DNA of 64,000 nucleotides from Mycobacteroides immunogenum (GCF_001605725.1 NZ_CP011530.1:2480001-2544000); one strand, 5' to 3'. Counted from the stretch's first letter, positions 38,861 to 57,026 are shown. Numbers and translations: made by a program. Notes: generated by a model from the sequence alone, not told the origin.

Positions 38861-38918
38861 GGGCAAGCTCCTTGGTACGAGGTGTAGGAGCTTTCGAACC
38901 TATGAGCTACCCGTGCGC
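38855..38918. promoter_or_regulatory. long hairpin covering the transposase ribosome-binding site and start
   Basis: Outer stem GCGCACGGG (38855-38863) / CCCGTGCGC (38910-38918), continued after a small bulge by AGCTC/GAGCT and an inner CTCC/GGAG. On the transposase mRNA the Shine-Dalgarno and GTG start are within this stem. Confidence 0.65.
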
Positions 38919-38961
38919 CCAGACCACTCCGCCACGCGAGACATAGCACACCCCACCCGAC

Positions 38962-38983
38962 CCACATTCATGGCAATAGAGCC
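38962..38983 (-). repeat. IS terminal inverted repeat, right (transposase 5' side)
   Basis: 22 bp, perfect inverted copy of 37594-37615. Confidence 0.95.
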
Positions 38984-38991
38984 ACTTTTCA
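38984..38991. repeat. 8-bp target-site duplication, right copy
   Basis: ACTTTTCA, identical to 37586-37593. Confidence 0.95.
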
Positions 38992-39761
38992 CAGGTTTTT
39001 CACAGAAATTGCCGTCGGAGACAAAGCTGCTCACTTTCGGGTTTCGTTCATTGTGAGTTGATGAAGTGTTGCTGGATGCTGGCAAATAGCAAAGGACAGG
39101 CTGTCCAAATATATTGTTGTACAGGGCCAATCACCTGATGAACGGCATGTGACGAACCATCCACGCCGGGGTAAACCCGTTGTCCGGACGAGACAATTTC
39201 GTCTGTCAGACGATAGAAATTCCCGATGAGAAAATGTGGCCTACGCCATAGTAAAGCCCTGTAAAAGCTGCGTAAACGGGTGTTACGCCTGGTCGCGACC
39301 TCGGAGAATTGTGCGCACGGGGCGGCAGTGATTCGGTAGCTCGACCACCCTGCCGGGCCGGTCTATGGCCCGATCATGGAAATGGGTGCGACGCCCGCTA
39401 CTTGCCGTGAGCGGAGTTGTGGTGTGATCTGGCGGTCTCGCCATGGCGCCGCGCGTCCATGGCGTCAGCGAATCCGGGCTGAATGGTCCTGCGGTCCGCC
39501 GATGGTGGATTTCGCCGAAGTGGCGTATCCCTTCGCGAATCTTCCATGTGGCGCCCATCACTTTCATGCCGCGAGATATCCGGCGTTGGCGGCGAAGACG
39601 TCGCTGATATTGGGGGAGTAGCGAAAAACAGGCATCCACCAATGCGTCGTCGCTACCAGCATGAATGCCCTGCGACCAGGGATTTAGCGGGCGGCTGCAA
39701 ACCGGGCGACACCGGCGGCCGCAAGATTGCCGCCATTCATCGCAGCACATAGGCTGACTCT
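38992..39761. other. 770-bp non-coding stretch between the IS and the adenylyl cyclase gene
   Basis: Relatively AT-rich in its first 250 bp, then normal GC. Open frames exist but show no ribosome-binding site or recognisable protein. Before the IS arrived, the left part was the distal upstream region of the MspA-like gene; the right part must hold the cyclase promoter. A short hairpin CGTCTGtCAGACG is visible near 39200. I see nothing else that I can name. Confidence 0.5.
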
Positions 39762-40772
39762 GTGGATGTCGAGCCGTCGGGCCTCGATGCCGAACCGGAC
39801 GGTGAGCACGACTCTGGGATCCGTAAGCGCAGGCGAGGTCGTACCCGTGGACCTGTGCGGCATGACCCCGCCCTGGCTGCTGAGGGCGCCGAGTCGGCCG
39901 AGAGCGACGTCGAGCCCACTGAACCCGCATCCCTTCATATCGCGCGTGCGTCACGCACCGCCGGTAGCTGGTTTCGCAAAATGGACCGTGACCCAGCAGT
40001 CGTGGCTGCGGTACGCCGGGCGCGGCGTTCCCTTCCTGGTGATCCCTATTTTGGTGACCCGTTGTCCACCAGCGGTTTTGGCGGAGCGAGTGCGGTCGCG
40101 CGTGCGGCCGACCGACTGGTGACGGACAGGGACACCGCCGTACGTGAGTTCGGGTTCGGGGCGTTGCAGATTTGGCAGGCCTTCACGGAGAAGGTCAGCA
40201 AGCAACCGGCCAACCGGGAAGTGACCCTGGTGTTCACCGATCTTGTGGGCTTCTCAGGGTGGGCGCTTGAGGCCGGTGACGAGGCGACTCTCAAGCTGCT
40301 GCGCCGGGTGGCCGCCGTCTCCGAACCGCCGATGCTCAGCGCGGGGGGCCAGGTGGTCAAGCGTATGGGCGACGGCATCATGGCTGTCTTCGACGACCCC
40401 GTGACGGCGCTACGCGCTATCATTCCGGCCCGCGATGCACTGAAAAGTGTTGATATCCAGGGTTATACGCCGGTAATGCGGATCGGTATCCACACCGGCA
40501 CACCCCAGCGTATCGGCTCGGATTGGCTGGGAGTCGACGTGAACATCGCGGCGCGAGTCATGGAGAGCGCCGCCAAGGGCGGCCTGGCCATCTCGCAACC
40601 TGCGCTGGCGAAGGTACCGCTGGTTTTTCTCGACCACATGGGTCTTACCCCCACCCCGGTACGACGCCCGCTTTTCTCCAGCAGGCCCGCCGGAGTCCCC
40701 GAGAATATGAAGATGTACCTACTTGAAACTCGTAGGGAACTGCCAGCCCCGGGAGACGACGGTCGCACCTAG
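39762..40772 (+). CDS. class III adenylyl cyclase (Rv1647-like)
   Basis: 336 residues. The first 150 residues form an acidic, Arg-rich cytosolic region with no membrane helix. The class III cyclase domain (about 150-320) shows VFTDLVGFSGWA with the first metal Asp, KRMGDGIMAVFDDP with the second Asp in GDG and a preceding Lys for adenine, MRIGIHTG, and DVNIAARVMESA with the transition-state Asn and Arg. All catalytic residues are present. M. tuberculosis Rv1647 is a characterised adenylyl cyclase in this gene order. GTG 39762 is the likely start. The Rv1636-like cAMP-binding USP in this window may be a downstream partner. Confidence 0.92.
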   Translation: MDVEPSGLDAEPDGEHDSGIRKRRRGRTRGPVRHDPALAAEGAESAESDVEPTEPASLHIARASRTAGSWFRKMDRDPAVVAAVRRARRSLPGDPYFGDPLSTSGFGGASAVARAADRLVTDRDTAVREFGFGALQIWQAFTEKVSKQPANREVTLVFTDLVGFSGWALEAGDEATLKLLRRVAAVSEPPMLSAGGQVVKRMGDGIMAVFDDPVTALRAIIPARDALKSVDIQGYTPVMRIGIHTGTPQRIGSDWLGVDVNIAARVMESAAKGGLAISQPALAKVPLVFLDHMGLTPTPVRRPLFSSRPAGVPENMKMYLLETRRELPAPGDDGRT

Positions 40773-40790
40773 ACGGTGCGATCATGGGTC

Positions 40791-41561
40791 ATGCGGAGAG
40801 TATGGGCCGCGCTAGTACGGCTGCGCGTGACGATCGGCTACGCGGCGGCCCTGGTCGTGGTCGCCGCGGTGTTGGTGGCAGAAGGCCCCCGCATGCAAGA
40901 TCGGGTCGTCGCGCATGCGAGCACCAATCTGCACAATCTCCACCAGGGGCATTTGGGCACCCTCATCGGCAGTGCGTTCGTGACCGACGCCGGGCCGATC
41001 TACCTATGGCTTCCGGGGCTGATGAGCATCCTTGCGCTGGCTGAACTGCAGTGGCGTAGTGGACGATTGGCGCTCACATTTGTGTTGGGGCATATCGGAG
41101 CAACCCTCATCGTCGGTTTGGGGCTGGCTTTCGCGATTTCACTTCATTGGGCCCCTGTGTCCATCGCGCGCGCCAGTGATGTCGGAATGAGCTACGGGAC
41201 GGCGGCCGTGCTCGGCGCGCTCACCTTCTCGATCCCGCCGCGATGGCGCACATCCTGGGTATGGGGGTGGATCACGGTAGGGGTCGTGTCCATTGTGTGC
41301 AATCAGACCTTCACCGAAGTCGGCCACCTGACCGCGCTGCTACTCGGGATGTTCGGGGCATGGCTGGCTCCATCGCATGCGCCGCAGTGGTCGACTCTTC
41401 GGCTGTCGTTGTTGGCTTTTGGTGGCCTCTTTGCCCTCATGCTGTTCTCGGAGGACGCGCAGACGCTGGCCGCGGCTCTGCCCGCTGGGGTGGCGGCGGT
41501 GCTGATCACACACTGGGTCAGTGAGCGGCGGCGGCCTCGTGGTCAAGTAGCCATCGCTTGA
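40791..41561 (+). CDS. rhomboid-like membrane protein (Rv1648-like)
   Basis: 256 residues with about six to seven transmembrane helices. A loop after the first helix (HNLHQGHLGTLIGSAFV) recalls the rhomboid L1 loop; the fourth-helix motif GMSYGTAA places a Ser at residue 134, and VGHLTALLLG places a His at 179, as in the Ser-His dyad of rhomboid proteases. Classical rhomboids have GxSG, so activity is uncertain. It starts 18 bp after the cyclase; GTG 40776 is an alternative start. M. tuberculosis Rv1648 occupies the same place. Confidence 0.8.
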   Translation: MRRVWAALVRLRVTIGYAAALVVVAAVLVAEGPRMQDRVVAHASTNLHNLHQGHLGTLIGSAFVTDAGPIYLWLPGLMSILALAELQWRSGRLALTFVLGHIGATLIVGLGLAFAISLHWAPVSIARASDVGMSYGTAAVLGALTFSIPPRWRTSWVWGWITVGVVSIVCNQTFTEVGHLTALLLGMFGAWLAPSHAPQWSTLRLSLLAFGGLFALMLFSEDAQTLAAALPAGVAAVLITHWVSERRRPRGQVAIA

Positions 41562-42021
41562 TCGGGAGTCCGTAGCGAAAGCCGCCCAAGGCGCCACCGA
41601 TACGAAATACCCGGTGACACGGCACAAACAACGCCGCAGCGTTCCGTGCGCAGGCGCTCGCGGCCGCACGGATGGCGGCTGGCCGCCCCGCACGGATGGC
41701 GAACTCGCTGTAGGTGATGGGTGCCTGCGGATCGACCATCCGCAGTACCTCCCAGGCGTGCATCAGGAACTCCCCGGAATGCTGGACGACAGGAATCGAG
41801 TCGATGCAGGTCAGATCGCCCACGTGATAGTCGGCGATTGCCTTGGTGACCTTTCCCAGATCAGCTTTGGGGGTGAGGGTCTGTGGTCGCAATGACGGGT
41901 GAATCAGCGCCCGGAGCAGCTCAGGAGAGTCGGTCCATCCCGATGCGAGAACGGCACCGGCAGCATCAACGATGGCGGTAAACGGACCCACCGGGGTGAT
42001 CAATGTCGCGTGATCGGTCAC
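41518..42021 (-). CDS. ogt: methylated-DNA-protein cysteine methyltransferase
   Basis: 167 residues. Ogt/MGMT repairs O6-methylguanine by transferring the methyl to its own Cys in a single turnover. The active-site PCHRV motif with ASACARNA upstream is present, with the helix-turn-helix-type TYSEFAIRAG. GTG 42021 with AAGGGA upstream overlaps the ada-alkA stop (GTGA), so the pair is translationally coupled; longer starts would lie within the upstream gene. Its 3' end overlaps the convergent rhomboid-like gene by 44 bp. Confidence 0.93.
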   Translation of the reverse strand: MTDHATLITPVGPFTAIVDAAGAVLASGWTDSPELLRALIHPSLRPQTLTPKADLGKVTKAIADYHVGDLTCIDSIPVVQHSGEFLMHAWEVLRMVDPQAPITYSEFAIRAGRPAAIRAAASACARNAAALFVPCHRVFRIGGALGGFRYGLPIKRWLLDHEAAAAH

Positions 42022-43499
42022 GAATTTCCCTTCGGTTTGCGAGTGCGTGGCCGTGGCAGTGCGGTGATTCCCTTGCGCCACAGGTGCATAGAGACATAGG
42101 ACCGCCATGGTGAGCCGGCGCGGGCGGCGGCCATGGGGATACCCGCGGCGTCAGCGCCGCGCCGCAGTACGAGGTCATGCTCCAACAGGACGTCGGGGTC
42201 GGCCAATTGGCGCATGACCACGTAATCGGCCGTCCACGGGCCAATTCCTTTGATATCCAAAAGTTGTCGGCGCAGATCGGCCGCGGTCAAGCCGTGATGT
42301 AGCTCCAGCTTCCCGGTCGAGACCCGCTCAGCGGCTCCCACTATTGCTGCGATGCGTGCCGATGGCCCCGTCATGACCTGCCCACCGGCGGCGGCAACCG
42401 ATTCGGCCGTCGGAAAGAGGTGGGTCACTCTTCCGGTGGTGTCGGTGACGGGTTCGCCGAGGGCGGCCACCAGGGATGCGGTCGCCGTGTTGGCCGCGGC
42501 AACGGAGATCTGTTGACCGATCATGGTGCGCAACAAAAGCTCTGCACCATCGACGGTGCCGGGGACTCTGATTCCCGGCGCCTCGGCGACGAGTGGAACA
42601 AGGGCGGGATGAGATCGCAGGGCTTGGTCAACGGCCGAGGGATCGGCATCCAGGTCCAGCAGGTGCCGCAGCCGCGCCACCGAGGGGGCCAGGTCCCGCA
42701 TGTCTGTCAGCTGCAGGTCCGCGCGGACCTGCTCGGTGCCCACCGTCAGTGTTGCGATGACGGGGCCATGGGGCATCCGCAGGGCGCGGGTGTAGCGCCC
42801 CTCGGAGAAGTCCTCAACACCCCGCGCGCAGTGGTGTTCCAGCAGCCAGGTCGACCACGCGACGTTATGGGGCTGTCGTAGCGGAAGTTTGAGGCTGACG
42901 GCACCAGGGATGGTCTCGGGCGCGGGTCGTTCTCTGCCGGGGAGCTCGCTGCGCAGTTTCGACGGTGTTGTTGCGAAGACCGCCGCGATCGTGTCATTGA
43001 ACTGCCGGATGCTGGAAAACCCCGCTGCAAAGGCAACATCGGACATCGGCAGATCGGTCCGTTGAATCAGCAGGCGTGCGGTAGTGGCCCGATTCGCCCG
43101 GGCCAGTGCCAGGGGGCTGGCGCCGAGCTCGGCCAGCAGGACTCGGTTGAGCTGGCGGCTCGAATACCCGAGCGCGCGCGACAAGCCGTCCACGCCGTCG
43201 CGTTCGACCACTCCGTCGCCGATGAGGCGCATGGCACGGACAGCCAAATGGGACTTGATGTTCCACAGCGGAGATCCGGGTGCCGCGTCGGGCAGACAGC
43301 GTCGGCAGGCGCGGTATCCCGCGGCCTGCGCGGAGGCCGCTGTGGGGTGGAATGAAACGTTCTGGCGTTTGGGTGTGATGGCCGGGCACGATGGCCGGCA
43401 GTAGATCCCGGTAGTGCGTACCGCGGTGAAGAACTGCCCGTCGAATCGTGTGTCGCGGGACTGGACTGCCCGGTAACACGCCTCGGCGTCAAGTTCCAT
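42018..43499 (-). CDS. alkA: Ada regulator domain fused to AlkA 3-methyladenine DNA glycosylase
   Basis: 493 residues with three parts: an Ada zinc domain (C34, C38, C65, C68; by comparison with Ada, C34 would be the methyl acceptor for phosphotriesters), an AraC-type DNA-binding domain (about 80-180, with LSRALGYSSRQLNRVL and DVAFAAGFSSIRQFN) and an AlkA glycosylase (about 200-480) with the helix-hairpin-helix LLDIKGIGPWTADYV and catalytic Asp in LEHD. The same AdaA-AlkA fusion followed by ogt is the adaptive-response operon of mycobacteria (Rv1317c-Rv1316c), there at a different locus. It likely activates its own operon after alkylation. Confidence 0.94.
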   Translation of the reverse strand: MELDAEACYRAVQSRDTRFDGQFFTAVRTTGIYCRPSCPAITPKRQNVSFHPTAASAQAAGYRACRRCLPDAAPGSPLWNIKSHLAVRAMRLIGDGVVERDGVDGLSRALGYSSRQLNRVLLAELGASPLALARANRATTARLLIQRTDLPMSDVAFAAGFSSIRQFNDTIAAVFATTPSKLRSELPGRERPAPETIPGAVSLKLPLRQPHNVAWSTWLLEHHCARGVEDFSEGRYTRALRMPHGPVIATLTVGTEQVRADLQLTDMRDLAPSVARLRHLLDLDADPSAVDQALRSHPALVPLVAEAPGIRVPGTVDGAELLLRTMIGQQISVAAANTATASLVAALGEPVTDTTGRVTHLFPTAESVAAAGGQVMTGPSARIAAIVGAAERVSTGKLELHHGLTAADLRRQLLDIKGIGPWTADYVVMRQLADPDVLLEHDLVLRRGADAAGIPMAAARAGSPWRSYVSMHLWRKGITALPRPRTRKPKGNS

Positions 43500-43548
43500 G
43501 ACACGAGCATGCCTCTGCCCACCGGCCGACGCTAGCGGAAATCAGACA

Positions 43549-43974
43549 TCATCGTCCGCTCCGGGCCGCCTCCCATATTCGGCCGTACCTGTCCCAGGCC
43601 AGCAAGGTGACGATCATGGATGTTGCGGTGCCCGTCGCTGCCCACAGCGGTGAACGCCGCCATGCGGCAGTAAGCGCCGACACCAGTGCCGTGCTGCCCG
43701 CGAGGCTGAGCGCGGTGAGCGCGGGATCCGAGGTGGGTCTGGACATCCAGATCTCCTCGCCGCGTATGGCCCGGGTCGCGAACGAACGATCGTCGGCGGG
43801 TGGCGGTGTCATGATCGGATTGATCGCCAGCCACACCCCGATGGGGATCGCCCAGCGCCATCGTCTGGTCCACAGCGGAACAAGCAACAGGGGTGTAGTC
43901 GCCAAGCGGGACCAAGCGCTTATCGGGTGGCAGTGTCGTTGGAAGACCCAGTGGCGTACCGCTTCGCCCTTCAT
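43549..43974 (-). CDS. small membrane protein, DUF6653-like
   Basis: 141 residues with three to four hydrophobic segments. [20 protein letters not shown] and the Asn-Pro in WLAINPIMTPPP resemble the DUF6653 family of bacterial membrane proteins of unknown function. It ends 49 bp upstream of ada-alkA on the same strand and may be in that transcript. ATG 43974 is the only good start. Confidence 0.65.
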   Translation of the reverse strand: MKGEAVRHWVFQRHCHPISAWSRLATTPLLLVPLWTRRWRWAIPIGVWLAINPIMTPPPADDRSFATRAIRGEEIWMSRPTSDPALTALSLAGSTALVSALTAAWRRSPLWAATGTATSMIVTLLAWDRYGRIWEAARSGR

Positions 43975-44044
43975 ACCGTCGAGATTAGGCGTGCGGCACG
44001 GCGTCCGTCCGGTATGACGGGAAGGTGGCTAACCCGCCTTACCC

Positions 44045-45113
<1,069 letters not shown>

Positions 45114-45114
<1 letters not shown>

Positions 45115-47588
45115 TGCGTATTCCTTACAGCTGGCTGATCGACGTCCTACGGGTAGGCGCACCGGAGTTTTCCGCCACCCCCGCCGATATCGAAGAGACC
45201 CTGATCCGAATCGGCCACGAGGTCGAAGAGGTCGTGATTCCCGGCCCGGTGAGCGGCCCGCTGGTGGTGGGGCGGGTCGCCCAGATCACCGAGCTCACTG
45301 AATTCAAGAAGCCGATCCGCTTCTGCCTGGTTGATGTGGGTGAGCCCGGGCCTCGTGAAATTGTGTGCGGGGCATCTAATTTCGCGGTGGATGACCTGGT
45401 GGTGGTCGCGCTTCCGGGCGTCACGCTGCCGGGCGATTTCACCATCGCCACGCGAAAGACCTACGGGCACACGTCCGACGGCATGATCTGTTCGACGGCC
45501 GAACTGGGCCTTGGTGCCGAATCATCGGGGATTCTGGTGTTGCCTCCGGGCACCGCGGTCCCCGGTGCCGACGCTCTCGCTGTTGTCGGGCTGGACGACG
45601 CGATCTTCGATCTGTCCATCACGCCGGATCGTGGGTACTGCCTATCGGTCCGGGGACTCGCTCGTGATCTGGCCTGTGCCTACGATCTGGACTTCGTCGA
45701 TCCCGCCGCAGTACCGCCCCTCCCCGCCGATGGGCCGTCGTTGCCTGTGCATGTCGACGCCGGAACCGGCGTCAAGCGCTTTGGGCTGCGTCCGGTGATC
45801 GGGATCGACCCGGCGGCGGTCTCGCCGTGGTGGCTGCAGCGGCGATTGTTGCTCAGCGGAATCCGGGCGATCTCGCCGGCGGTCGATGCCACCAACTATG
45901 TGATGCTTGAACTCGGTCATCCGATGCATGCGCATGACAAGGCACGTGTCAGCGGTGATTTCCGGGTCCGGTTCGCGGCGCCCGGCGAAACGGTGGTCAC
46001 GCTGGACGACGTGGACCGCAAGCTCGAGCCCGGCGATGTGCTGATCGCGGACGATGCCGGTGTCACCGCCATCGGCGGTGTCATGGGCGCAGGCAGCACG
46101 GAGATGCGTGCGGATTCCACGGACGTGCTGCTGGAAGCCGCGGTCTGGGACCCGGCCGCGGTGCTACGCACCCAACGGCGACTACACCTGCACAGCGAGG
46201 CCGGACGTCGCTACGAGCGCTCCGTGGATCCGGGTATATCCGTTGCGGCGCTTGACCGTTGCGCGTCTCTGCTGCGTGAGATCGCCGGCGGGACCATATC
46301 TGCTGAACTCACCGACTGGAGTGCCGCGGCCGAGGCCCGGCCGGAGATCGTGATGGCCGTCGACCTGCCCTCGCGGATCGCCGGGATCGCCTATGCCGAC
46401 GGCGTGGTGGAACGCCGGCTTCGTCAGATCGGGGCCGAGGTGGTCGTCGAGGGCGACACACTGCGAGTCACGCCGCCGAGCTGGCGCCCGGACATCGCAG
46501 AGGGCGCGGACCTGGTGGAGGAGGTGCTCCGGCTCGAAGGTCTGGGCGACATCCCCTCGATACTGCCCGCGGCGCCACAAGGCGGCGGCCTCACGCCGAC
46601 CCAACGCCGTCGGCGCGCGGTAGGGAAGTCGCTGGCGCTGAGCGGATACACAGAGATCTTGCCGATGCCGTTCCTCCCCGCGGGAGTGTTCGATGCCTGG
46701 GGTCTGGCCGACGACGACCCACGGCGCCGCACCACCAAGGTGCTCAACCCGCTGGAATCGGATCGGCCGGAACTGGCCAGCACCTTGTTGCCCGGAGTGC
46801 TGGAAGCTTTGTCCCGCAATATCTCCCGCGGAGCCACCGATGTCGCACTGTTCACCATCGGTCAGGTGGTACGGCCGACGGAGACCACTCGGGCGATTCC
46901 ACTGCTCGACGTGAGTGACCGGCCCTCGGAGGCCGAGCTCAACGCGCTACTCGAGTCGCTGCCGGCGCAACCCGTGCATGTGGCGCTGGTGCTGGCGGGG
47001 GCGCGTGAGCCGAGCGGTCCGTGGGGCCGTGGGCGTATCGCCGATGTCACCGACGCGCTGGAGGCGGCCCGGATCATCGGCCGCGCCGCGTACGTTGATG
47101 TCTCGTTGCGTGCCGGTGAGGAATTGCCATGGCATCCGGGGCGCTGCGCCCAGATCGTGGTGGACGGCCAGGTCGTCGGGCATGCTGGGGAGCTGCATCC
47201 CGCGGTGATCGAGCGGCTCGGTCTGCCGCAGCGGACCTGCGCCCTGGAGCTCAGCCTCGATGCGCTGCCCGCTACCAATCCACTTCCGGCGCCCAGGATT
47301 TCGCCGTTCCCGGCGGTTCATCAAGATGTTTCGCTGGTGGTCGCGGCGACGGTGCCGGCCGATGCGGTCACCGGTGCGCTGCGCGAGGGCGCGGGGGAAT
47401 TACTCGAAGACGTCCGGCTGGTGGAGGTCTATACGGGGCCCCAGGTTGGCGAGGGCAACAAATCGCTGAACTTCCGGCTGCGTTTCCGGGCGGCGGATCG
47501 AACCCTCACCGAAGACGAAGCCACCGCCGCGCGGGTGGCGGCGGTGGCTTCTACGGCCGAGCGCGTCGGGGCGATCCAACGCGCCTAG
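45114..47588 (+). CDS. pheT: phenylalanyl-tRNA synthetase beta subunit
   Basis: 824 residues. Domains in order: an N-terminal EMAP/tRNA-binding OB fold (about 45-150), the B3/B4 editing domain (about 210-370), B5 (about 400-480), a catalytic-like core, and the C-terminal FDX-ACB anticodon domain (about 730-824, [14 protein letters not shown]). Editing hydrolyses Tyr-tRNA-Phe. It is translationally coupled to pheS through TGATG. Confidence 0.97.
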
Positions 47589-47593
47589 CGGCG

Positions 47594-47665
47594 TTACTGT
47601 CCTCGGCGCTGGTCCGCTTGCTCGCGGTGCTGCTCCTGGCGCTGACGATCGGCACGATCCGACAT
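47594..47665 (-). CDS. possible 23-residue small protein
   Basis: ATG 47665 is preceded by AAGGGAG at 6-nt spacing, and the short frame ends in TAA after 23 residues rich in Arg, Gln, Asp and Glu (starts MSDRADRQRQEQ). It is hydrophilic, without membrane segment or signal. It converges on pheT. The good ribosome-binding site is the main support; it may still be chance. Confidence 0.35.
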   Translation of the reverse strand: MSDRADRQRQEQHREQADQRRGQ

Positions 47666-47798
47666 GGAAGGCTCCCTTCTCGTATTCGTTCGTTATCAAC
47701 TGCCGGCGCTGTACGCCAGCTACTTCACCGTAACTGTGGGAACTGAGCACTACACCGTTTAGCTCAAGTTGAGGTTGAGAATGTGCAAGCGAACAATT

Positions 47799-50096
<2,298 letters not shown>

Positions 50097-50100
<4 letters not shown>

Positions 50101-50974
50101 AGGCGACGAAGAAGGCGATCAAGAAGGCCGCGGTGCTCGCGGCGGCACTTCCGTGGCTCAAGAAGCTGCACGGCACCATCGTCGTCATCAAGTACGGCGG
50201 CAATGCGATGACCGACGACGCGCTGAAGAACGCCTTCGCCGAAGACATGGTGTTCCTGCGCAACTGCGGCATCCATCCGGTTGTCGTGCACGGTGGCGGC
50301 CCGCAGATCAGTGCCATGCTGAAAAAGCTCGGCGTGGCAGGTGAATTCAAGGGCGGCTTCCGGGTAACCACGCCGGAGGTCCTCGACATCGCACGCATGG
50401 TGCTGTTCGGCCAGGTGGGCCGCGAGCTGGTTGGGTTGATCAACAACCACGGGCCTTACGCCGTCGGTATCACGGGTGAGGACGCTCAGCTGTTCACGGC
50501 AGTCCGGCGCACCGCGACGGTAGACGGAGTCCAGACTGACATCGGATTGGTTGGCGATGTTGCGCAGGTAAACCCGGAAGCGATTCTCGACCTGATAGAC
50601 GCCGGGCGGATTCCGGTGGTGTCCACGGTGGCGCCGGATGCCGACGGTGTGGTGCACAACCTGAACGCGGATACCGCGGCCGGTGCTCTCGCGGAAGCCC
50701 TCGGCGCCGAGCGTCTGTTGATGCTCACCGATATCGAGGGCCTATACACCGACTGGCCTGACCGAGGATCCCTGGTGACGGAAATCGCGGCGGAAGATCT
50801 GCGGCTGCTCTTGCCGAAGCTGGAATCGGGCATGATCCCGAAAATCGAGGCGTGCCTGCGCGCCGTGGATGGCGGGGTGCCCAGTGCCCACATCATCGAC
50901 GGACGTGTCGAACACTGTGTGCTGGTTGAACTATTCACCGACGAGGGTGTCGGGACAATCGTGAGGAAGGTGTC

Positions 50975-50978
<4 letters not shown>
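50097..50978 (+). CDS. argB: acetylglutamate kinase
   Basis: 293 residues. Phosphorylates N-acetylglutamate. The N-terminal basic helix ([22 protein letters not shown]) is of the kind used for hexamer formation and arginine feedback inhibition; catalytic segments are [16 protein letters not shown] and [21 protein letters not shown] 50097 overlaps the argJ stop as GTGA; a longer upstream frame overlaps argJ and is rejected. Confidence 0.97.
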
Positions 50979-53588
<2,610 letters not shown>

Positions 53589-53610
53589 AAACTAGAAAGA
53601 AGAAGTAGGA

Positions 53611-56243
<2,633 letters not shown>

Positions 56244-56252
56244 TATCCAGCC

Positions 56253-57026
56253 ATGGACGGTGAGCCGGACCCGACACTGTCGGGCCCTGGTCCGGGGGGA
56301 GAGACACCGGACGACCCGAACGCGGTATGGCGCCGCCCCGATGCGACGGAAGCGGTGGAAGTCGCTTCGTCGAGCACGGAAAGCCCGACGCTGCCGGCGC
56401 CACACGGTGTTGTCGGCCGGTTGACCGCATGGGTCCGGTCGTGGTGGCAAGACCTTGAGTTCGTTCAGATGTGGCACGTTGTCGCGGTGGTGGCGGTTCT
56501 CGCCACTGCGGGGTTCGGCGGCTTGGATGCCGTGGACAAGACACCGCAGACTTTCGATCTTGGCAAGCCCTTCGACAATGGTGAGTTCACCATTACCGTG
56601 AAAAAGGCCGTGCTGCTTTCGGAAATCACGGGTGGCGGAGGTGTGATCGCGAAAGAGAAGCCCGGGCGCACCTACCTTGCGGTCCTCGCGGAGGTCACCA
56701 ACAATTCGGACAGGGCCGACGTCGTCAGCGGCAATTTTTCCGTGCCGAATGTGGCAGACGCACAAGATGCTTCCCTGATTCAGAGCCAGAGACCCTCGGT
56801 TTTTCGCATCGAGGACGGCAGCTTCGTGATCGCGCTGCAACCTGACATCACCGAGAAGGTGGCGGTGGTGTGGAGCATCCCTTCTGGCGCCGTGCTCCCC
56901 GGATCCCAAGTGTTGGTTCAGGTGCCATACCGGAAATTCAGCCGTGGCCTGGTGCTCTACGGCGAGGGCTGGGTTGATGACGGCAAGAACGCAACAACCA
57001 GTGTGCCGGTGGAGGTGTCTTCGTGA
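56253..57026 (+). CDS. single-pass membrane protein with extracytoplasmic DUF4352-like domain (block gene 1)
   Basis: 257 residues. A cytosolic N-terminus (about 1-70) rich in Pro, Asp, Gly and Ser, one membrane helix (about 74-93, HVVAVVAVLATAGFGGL), then about 160 extracytoplasmic residues. The repeating beta pattern (GEFTITVKKAVLL, TYLAVLAEVTNNSD, a late YGEGWVDD) resembles DUF4352/immunoglobulin-like domains. No family or function is assigned with certainty. It starts 9 bp after argH and is coupled to the next gene by GTGA. Genes 1-3 of this block share this architecture. Confidence 0.75.
   Translation: MDGEPDPTLSGPGPGGETPDDPNAVWRRPDATEAVEVASSSTESPTLPAPHGVVGRLTAWVRSWWQDLEFVQMWHVVAVVAVLATAGFGGLDAVDKTPQTFDLGKPFDNGEFTITVKKAVLLSEITGGGGVIAKEKPGRTYLAVLAEVTNNSDRADVVSGNFSVPNVADAQDASLIQSQRPSVFRIEDGSFVIALQPDITEKVAVVWSIPSGAVLPGSQVLVQVPYRKFSRGLVLYGEGWVDDGKNATTSVPVEVSS

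Larger units (their letters stand above)
37594..38983 (-). mobile_element. complete ISL3-family insertion sequence, 1390 bp
   Basis: Bounded by perfect 22-bp inverted repeats and an 8-bp direct target duplication, it encodes one intact ISL3-family transposase on the minus strand. Size, repeat length and 8-bp duplication all fit ISL3. The identical repeats, undamaged transposase and exact target duplication suggest a recent, possibly active insertion. It sits in the upstream region of the MspA-like porin gene. Confidence 0.95.

Noticed and set aside
38880..38967. tRNA-like look of the minus strand inside the IS right end (GGTTCGAA-type stretch, ACCA)
   Set aside because: The arms do not pair as a cloverleaf; the T stem fails. 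The sequence is better explained as the subterminal hairpin of the IS.
39283..39954. 223-codon minus-strand frame upstream of and into the cyclase gene
   Set aside because: Arg/His-rich shadow translation without start signal; overlaps the real cyclase start.
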